DNA from: Desulfatirhabdium butyrativorans
Lineage (GTDB): Bacteria > Desulfobacterota > Desulfobacteria > Desulfobacterales > JAIFKL01
Assembly (NCBI GenBank): GCA_022736535.1
Contig: DZCT01000040.1
Span: forward strand, 1 to 18,294
DNA length: 18,294 nt
Reading direction: 5' to 3'
This document shows positions 14,678-18,294 of this stretch, piece by piece. The notes under the pieces were generated by a model that saw only the letters and a list, made by a program, of their open reading frames with translations, did no database searches and was not told the origin of the DNA. Within the stretch, counting starts at the first letter, position 1. Each line of letters opens with the position of its first letter. The translations under genes were made by a program, and so were the position numbers.

Positions 14678-16369
14678 ATGAAACAGAAAATAAAAAACAT
14701 CATTCTTCAGGCAGCGGCAGACGCACACAAAAACGGTCTGCTGCCTTCGGCGATTTTTCCCCCGGCGGATGTTGAAGCGCCCAAAACGGAAGCCCACGGG
14801 GATTTTTCAACCAATATTGCAATGGTTATGGCGTCGGTTCAGAACCGTTTAATAAAAAAGCCGCCCCGCAAAATTGCCGAAGCGATTCTCGCTCATCTCA
14901 AAGACCCGGACCGTCTCATTGCCAAAACAGAAATTGCGGGTCCAGGGTTTATCAATTTTTTTATTAACATATCCGCATGGCATCCTGTTCTGAATGAAAT
15001 ACACGAAGCCGACGGCAGATACGGTGCTTCAGCCATCGGAAACGGAAAAAAGATTCAGGTGGAATTTGTGAGCGCAAATCCTACGGGACCGCTTCATGTG
15101 GGACACGGCCGCGGGGCAGCCGTAGGGGACAGCGTGGCAAATATTCTTTCCTTCTGCGGATATGACGTGCAGCGGGAATACTACATCAATGATTCAGGAA
15201 GGCAGATCAACACGCTGGGACGCTCCGTGTTTCTGCGTTGCAAAGAACTGTCCGGGCAGAAAACGGATTTTCCTGAAGACTGTTATCAGGGCGATTATAT
15301 TCGGGATATTGCCGCAAAAGTCCGGGAGCAGAAAGGCGATGCGCTGCTGGCTCAGGAGGAAAGTCAGGCGATTGCCCATTGCGCCCGACTTGCCGCAGAC
15401 GACATTTTGGCGGGCATCCGTCAGGATTTGGCGGATTTCGGCGTCAGCTTTGACCGGTGGTACAGCGAGCAGAGCCTTTTTGACGCCGGCGTTGTCACCG
15501 CGGTCATTGAGGATTTCCGCAAGCGGGAGACGATCTATGAAAAAGACGGCGCGCTCTGGTTCAGAACTTCTGATTACGGCGATGAAAAAGACCGGGTGGT
15601 GGTGAGAAGCAACGGACAGACAACGTATTTCGCTTCTGACATCGCGTATCATCAGGACAAATTCCGGCGGGGATTTGACCGGGTTGTTGACGTGTGGGGC
15701 GCGGATCATCACGGCTATATTCCCCGCATGAGCGCATCAGTGCAGGCTTCGGGTCACAGCAAAGAGCAGTTTCATGTGATTCTGGTGCATTTGGTCAATC
15801 TGCTACGAGCGGGACAGCCTGTGGCAATGTCAACCCGCTCCGGCGAATTTGTCACCTTGCAGGATGTGGTGAATGAAGTGGGAAAAGACGCGGCTCGCTT
15901 TATTTTTCTGACCCGGCATTATGAAAGCCCGCTGGATTTCGATCTGGAGCTTGCCAAGCAGAAAAGCAATGACAATCCGGTGTATTATGTGCAGTATGTT
16001 CACGCCCGAATATCGAGCATCATCGCCAAAGGGGAGGAAAGAGGCATCCGGATTTCCGAAATGCTGAAAAATTCAAAGCTTTCCGAAACGCTTCCCCTGC
16101 TGAAAGAAGCCGAAGAAATTCAGTTGATGAAAACCCTGGTACGCTATCCCGAAGTAGTGGAAACCGCCGGTCAGTTCATGGAACCGCATCGCATCACCTA
16201 TTTTCTGATGAGTCTCGCTACCGAGTTTCATGCCTACTACAACAAGCATAAAGTTCTGGCTGATGATCCGCTGCTGTCCGCAGGCCGTCTGTATCTGGTG
16301 CTTGCCATACAGAAAGTCATCCGAAACGGTCTCAGACTTCTCGGTGTTTCAGCCCCGGAAAAAATGTGA
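14678..16369 (+). CDS. argS: Arginine--tRNA ligase
   Basis: This enzyme charges tRNA-Arg with arginine using ATP in the cytoplasm. The 563-residue class I synthetase has an N-terminal Arg-tRNA-recognition domain (about 1-90), then FVSANPTGPLHVGHGRGAAV with the HIGH-equivalent HVGH at 140-143. The catalytic core contains GADHHGY (341-347). The KMSKS loop is degenerate, AMSTRSGEFVTL (383-394), as is usual for ArgS. The C-terminal DALR anticodon-binding domain starts near YYVQYVHARISS (436-447). I chose ATG 14678 because it gives the normal N-terminus MKQKIKNIILQA. The longer frame from 14612 reads through repeat DNA. Its ribosome binding site is weak. The next gene starts three bases after its TGA. 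Confidence 0.98.
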   Translation: MKQKIKNIILQAAADAHKNGLLPSAIFPPADVEAPKTEAHGDFSTNIAMVMASVQNRLIKKPPRKIAEAILAHLKDPDRLIAKTEIAGPGFINFFINISAWHPVLNEIHEADGRYGASAIGNGKKIQVEFVSANPTGPLHVGHGRGAAVGDSVANILSFCGYDVQREYYINDSGRQINTLGRSVFLRCKELSGQKTDFPEDCYQGDYIRDIAAKVREQKGDALLAQEESQAIAHCARLAADDILAGIRQDLADFGVSFDRWYSEQSLFDAGVVTAVIEDFRKRETIYEKDGALWFRTSDYGDEKDRVVVRSNGQTTYFASDIAYHQDKFRRGFDRVVDVWGADHHGYIPRMSASVQASGHSKEQFHVILVHLVNLLRAGQPVAMSTRSGEFVTLQDVVNEVGKDAARFIFLTRHYESPLDFDLELAKQKSNDNPVYYVQYVHARISSIIAKGEERGIRISEMLKNSKLSETLPLLKEAEEIQLMKTLVRYPEVVETAGQFMEPHRITYFLMSLATEFHAYYNKHKVLADDPLLSAGRLYLVLAIQKVIRNGLRLLGVSAPEKM

Positions 16370-16372
16370 CGA

Positions 16373-17119
16373 ATGAGAAAAACCAACGCCAGAAATGCAG
16401 CTCCCCGTAAAGAGGGAGAATCTTTTTTATTATTTGTTTTCAAGCAGTTCGGAAAATGGATACTGGCTTTTTTTTATTCTGTGTGGATATTTGTGCTGGG
16501 CATTCTCGTGGGCAGAGAAACGACGCCGGTAAAGTTTGATATGAAAGATATAGGAAAAGAACTGGCAGCCTTGAAAGCATCGGTGATGCGTGAGGAGGAG
16601 AGGCGTTCTGTAACGGATCAGAAGTTTTTCCATGAAAAGCCGCCTGAATTTGATTTTCATGAAGAGCTGAAAAACAGCAGGAGCGATATCGGACTGAAAG
16701 TGACGATAGCCGAACAGCCTGCCGATTCCGAATCTGCTGCAAGCGAATCCGGTAACGAAGCAGGTGACCCGGCATCTCAGCAGACGCCTTTAAAAGCAAA
16801 AAAAGAAGACAGTCCGAAAGAAAGCGAGGCACTGTCGGAACAACCTGAAAGCGATAAAGCCGGCGGCGCGGATGAACCCGGAAACAGTATTACGATTCAG
16901 ATCGCATCGTTCAAAGATTTGAAAGATGCGGAACGGATGGTCTCGGAACTCAAAGAAAAAGGATACGGCAATACTTATGTGGCTGTGGGACAAATCGCCG
17001 AAAAAGGCAGATTTTACAGGGTGAGAGCCGGTTTTTTCAAAAGCAGAGACGAGGGCAGAGGCATGTTGAACAGTTTGAAAAAAGAGAATTTAAGCCCCTT
17101 TTTCACAAGCCGTGATTAA
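16373..17119 (+). CDS. SPOR-domain membrane protein
   Basis: A 248-residue inner-membrane protein. A basic cytoplasmic N-terminus (RKTNARNAAPRK) is followed by one membrane segment at about 27-46, a low-complexity acidic linker rich in Glu, Ser and Pro (about 90-170), and a C-terminal SPOR domain (about 171-246: SITIQIASFKDLKDAERMV, then FYRVRAGFFKSRDEG). SPOR domains bind denuded glycan strands in septal peptidoglycan, so a role in cell division or envelope maintenance is likely. It starts three bases after the argS stop without a strong Shine-Dalgarno of its own, implying translational coupling. The pairing with argS looks like a conserved neighbourhood, not a functional link. Confidence 0.88.
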   Translation: MRKTNARNAAPRKEGESFLLFVFKQFGKWILAFFYSVWIFVLGILVGRETTPVKFDMKDIGKELAALKASVMREEERRSVTDQKFFHEKPPEFDFHEELKNSRSDIGLKVTIAEQPADSESAASESGNEAGDPASQQTPLKAKKEDSPKESEALSEQPESDKAGGADEPGNSITIQIASFKDLKDAERMVSELKEKGYGNTYVAVGQIAEKGRFYRVRAGFFKSRDEGRGMLNSLKKENLSPFFTSRD

Positions 17120-17132
17120 TTGAAAAAAAGTT

Positions 17133-17375
17133 TCTCGCAAAGCACGCTAAGAACGCAGAGAGTTAAGAAACTGAGTTTTTTAAAAAAACTCAGTTTCTTG
17201 CATAAGCCGGATATTGCGTCTTTGCGCCCTTTGCGTACTTTGCGAGAACCCTTTATTATTTCTCGCAAAGCACGCTAAGAACGCAGAGAATTAAGAAACT
17301 GAGTTTTTTAAAAAAACTCAGTTTCTTGCATAAGCCGGATATTGCGTCTTTGCGCCCTTTGCGTACTTTGCGAGA
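17133..17375. repeat. Two near-identical 128-bp tandem hairpin units
   Basis: Units start at 17133 and 17261 (period 128) and differ in the repeated part by essentially one base (AGAGAGTTAAG against AGAGAATTAAG). Each has outer arms TCTCGCAAAG/CTTTGCGAGA and an inner palindrome AAGAAACTGAGTTTTTT / AAAAAAACTCAGTTTCTT (17165-17199 in unit 1) with almost no loop. A third partial arm, TCTTTGCGAGAAACT, lies at 17387-17401. They fill the space between the SPOR gene and gatC. Confidence 0.92.
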
Positions 17376-17417
17376 AACAAAAGCATCTTTGCGAGAAACT
17401 TATTGTAGGAATCGGAA

Positions 17418-17702
17418 ATGAAAATTACAAAAGAAGAAGTCATTCATGTGGCAAATCTGGCACGTCTCGACTTGGACGAAGCCTCTATAGAAAAATTTGT
17501 CGGGCAAATCGGGACCATACTGGAATATGTTGACAAACTGAATCAGGTTGACACCGAAGGCATCAAGCCGACGTCCCATGCGATTTTCCTGAGCAATGCC
17601 TTTCGTGAAGATGAGGAAAAACAGCATCTTGAAAGAGACCTGTCGCTCGCCAACGCCCCGGAACAGGAAGACGGAAGTTTTATTGTCCCGAAGGTGATAT
17701 AG
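17418..17702 (+). CDS. gatC: Asp-tRNA(Asn)/Glu-tRNA(Gln) amidotransferase subunit C
   Basis: GatC is the small subunit that stabilises GatA within GatCAB, which amidates mischarged Glu-tRNA(Gln) or Asp-tRNA(Asn). The 94-residue product is the usual length: KEEVIHVANLARLDLDE, then a helix ending DKLNQVDTEGIKPTSHA and the C-terminal FIVPKVI. AGGA lies 7 bases before the ATG. gatA follows 125 bp downstream, with a repeat fragment between them that is unusual for an otherwise tightly packed operon. The 128-bp hairpin units just upstream separate it from the SPOR gene, so it may have its own promoter. Confidence 0.96.
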   Translation: MKITKEEVIHVANLARLDLDEASIEKFVGQIGTILEYVDKLNQVDTEGIKPTSHAIFLSNAFREDEEKQHLERDLSLANAPEQEDGSFIVPKVI

Positions 17703-17729
17703 ACGGAGTGCAAAAATTCTCGTTTCTCG

Positions 17730-17803
17730 TTCCCACGCTCTACGTGGGAATGCAGACCGGACGCTCTGCGTTCTTTTCCGGAGTGCGGAAATGAAATTTT
17801 CGC
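17730..17803. repeat. Repeat fragments between gatC and gatA
   Basis: A palindrome TTCCCACG-CTCTA-CGTGGGAA (17730-17750) is followed by a GACCGGACGCTCTGCG segment. A piece at 17778-17803 (CCGGAGTGCGGAAATGAA...) matches 13759-13784 at 24 of 26 bases. The hairpin could form in the gatC-gatA message. Confidence 0.75.
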
Positions 17804-17827
17804 CTCTCCCTACCAAAAGGAAAAAAC

Positions 17828-18294
17828 ATGAAACTGTATGAGTTGAGCATACATGAAGCATATCAGCTTTTAAAAAATAAAGAAATATCTTCAACAGAAC
17901 TGACGCGGGCGGTTCTTGAGCGCATTCACGCCGTGGAGGAAAAAGTAAATGCCTACATCACGGTGCCTGACGAGACCGCAATCGCTCAGGCGGAGCTTGC
18001 CGACAAAGCCATTTCACAGGGAAATATTTCACCGCTGACCGGCGTTCCTTTGGCAGTCAAAGACCTGATGTGTACCGAGGGACTTCTCACCAGTTGCGCG
18101 TCAAAGATTCTGGAGAATTTTATTCCGCCTTATAACGCCACCGTCATTGAAAAGCTGAAAAATCAACATGCTGTGATTATCGGCAAAACCAACATGGACG
18201 AATTTGCGATGGGATCGTCCACCGAACATTCGGCAGTCAAAATTACGCACAACCCTTGGGATTTGGAGCGGATTCCGGGCGGTTCCAGCGGCGG
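17828..18294 (+). CDS. gatA: Asp-tRNA(Asn)/Glu-tRNA(Gln) amidotransferase subunit A, 3' end cut by window edge
   Basis: GatA hydrolyses glutamine and transfers ammonia to the mischarged aminoacyl-tRNA on GatB. The first 155 complete codons are present. The amidase-signature features visible are PLAVKDLM, with catalytic Lys78, and IPGGSSGG at the window edge, carrying the bridging serine (Ser154) of the Ser-cisSer-Lys triad. The nucleophilic serine, about 24 residues later, lies outside. The N-terminus MKLYELSIHEAYQLL is typical of the family. The ATG follows AAAAGGA at good spacing. The frame stays open to the last base. Confidence 0.96.
   Translation, partial: MKLYELSIHEAYQLLKNKEISSTELTRAVLERIHAVEEKVNAYITVPDETAIAQAELADKAISQGNISPLTGVPLAVKDLMCTEGLLTSCASKILENFIPPYNATVIEKLKNQHAVIIGKTNMDEFAMGSSTEHSAVKITHNPWDLERIPGGSSG

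Noticed and set aside
17133..17375. CRISPR-like array
   Set aside because: There are two 128-bp near-identical units without unique spacers, and no cas genes.

Overview
The window looks like chromosomal DNA from a sulfate-reducing or related anaerobic Desulfobacterota, probably the Desulfobacterales. The basis is a long single-chain pyruvate:ferredoxin oxidoreductase, the operon argS / SPOR protein / gatC-gatA, PilZ and large chemoreceptor proteins, and intergenic spaces full of nested palindromic repeats. The lineage is an inference from gene content and style. No marker in the window fixes it.

Left part (1-7300): the 3' portion of the pyruvate:ferredoxin oxidoreductase gene and its terminator, followed by an accessory region. 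That region holds a reverse-strand formylglycine-generating-enzyme-like (FGE/SUMF1) gene broken by one in-frame UGA, a headless C-terminal gene fragment, a second copy of the oxidoreductase tail-plus-terminator sequence, a small unknown gene, a BrnT/BrnA toxin-antitoxin pair, and a 37-codon N-terminal gene fragment ending beside a large palindromic element.

Middle (7548-11380, reverse strand): a dCache-type methyl-accepting chemotaxis protein with a 21-bp tandem duplication in its sensor domain, and an SMC/RecF-like ATPase. The last codons of the ATPase gene lie inside the terminal inverted repeat of a MITE-like element, so its C-terminus is probably truncated.

Right part (11630-18294): housekeeping genes. 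tadA and purA form a reverse-strand pair. A tRNA-Arg(UCG) gene has a near-consensus promoter and a terminator. A PilZ-domain protein follows, then argS, a SPOR-domain membrane protein, gatC and the 5' part of gatA. tadA, the tRNA, argS and gatCA all serve tRNA maturation or charging.

Nearly every gap of more than 100 bp holds an inverted-repeat element. At least six kinds are visible, including two near-identical 128-bp tandem hairpin units between the SPOR gene and gatC. No CRISPR array, reverse transcriptase, integrase or transposase gene is visible. The most notable features are the single-UGA FGE-like gene with its unrecognised N-terminal region, the repeat-derived tail of the oxidoreductase, the element-truncated ATPase, and the candidate operator and possibly leaderless start of brnT.
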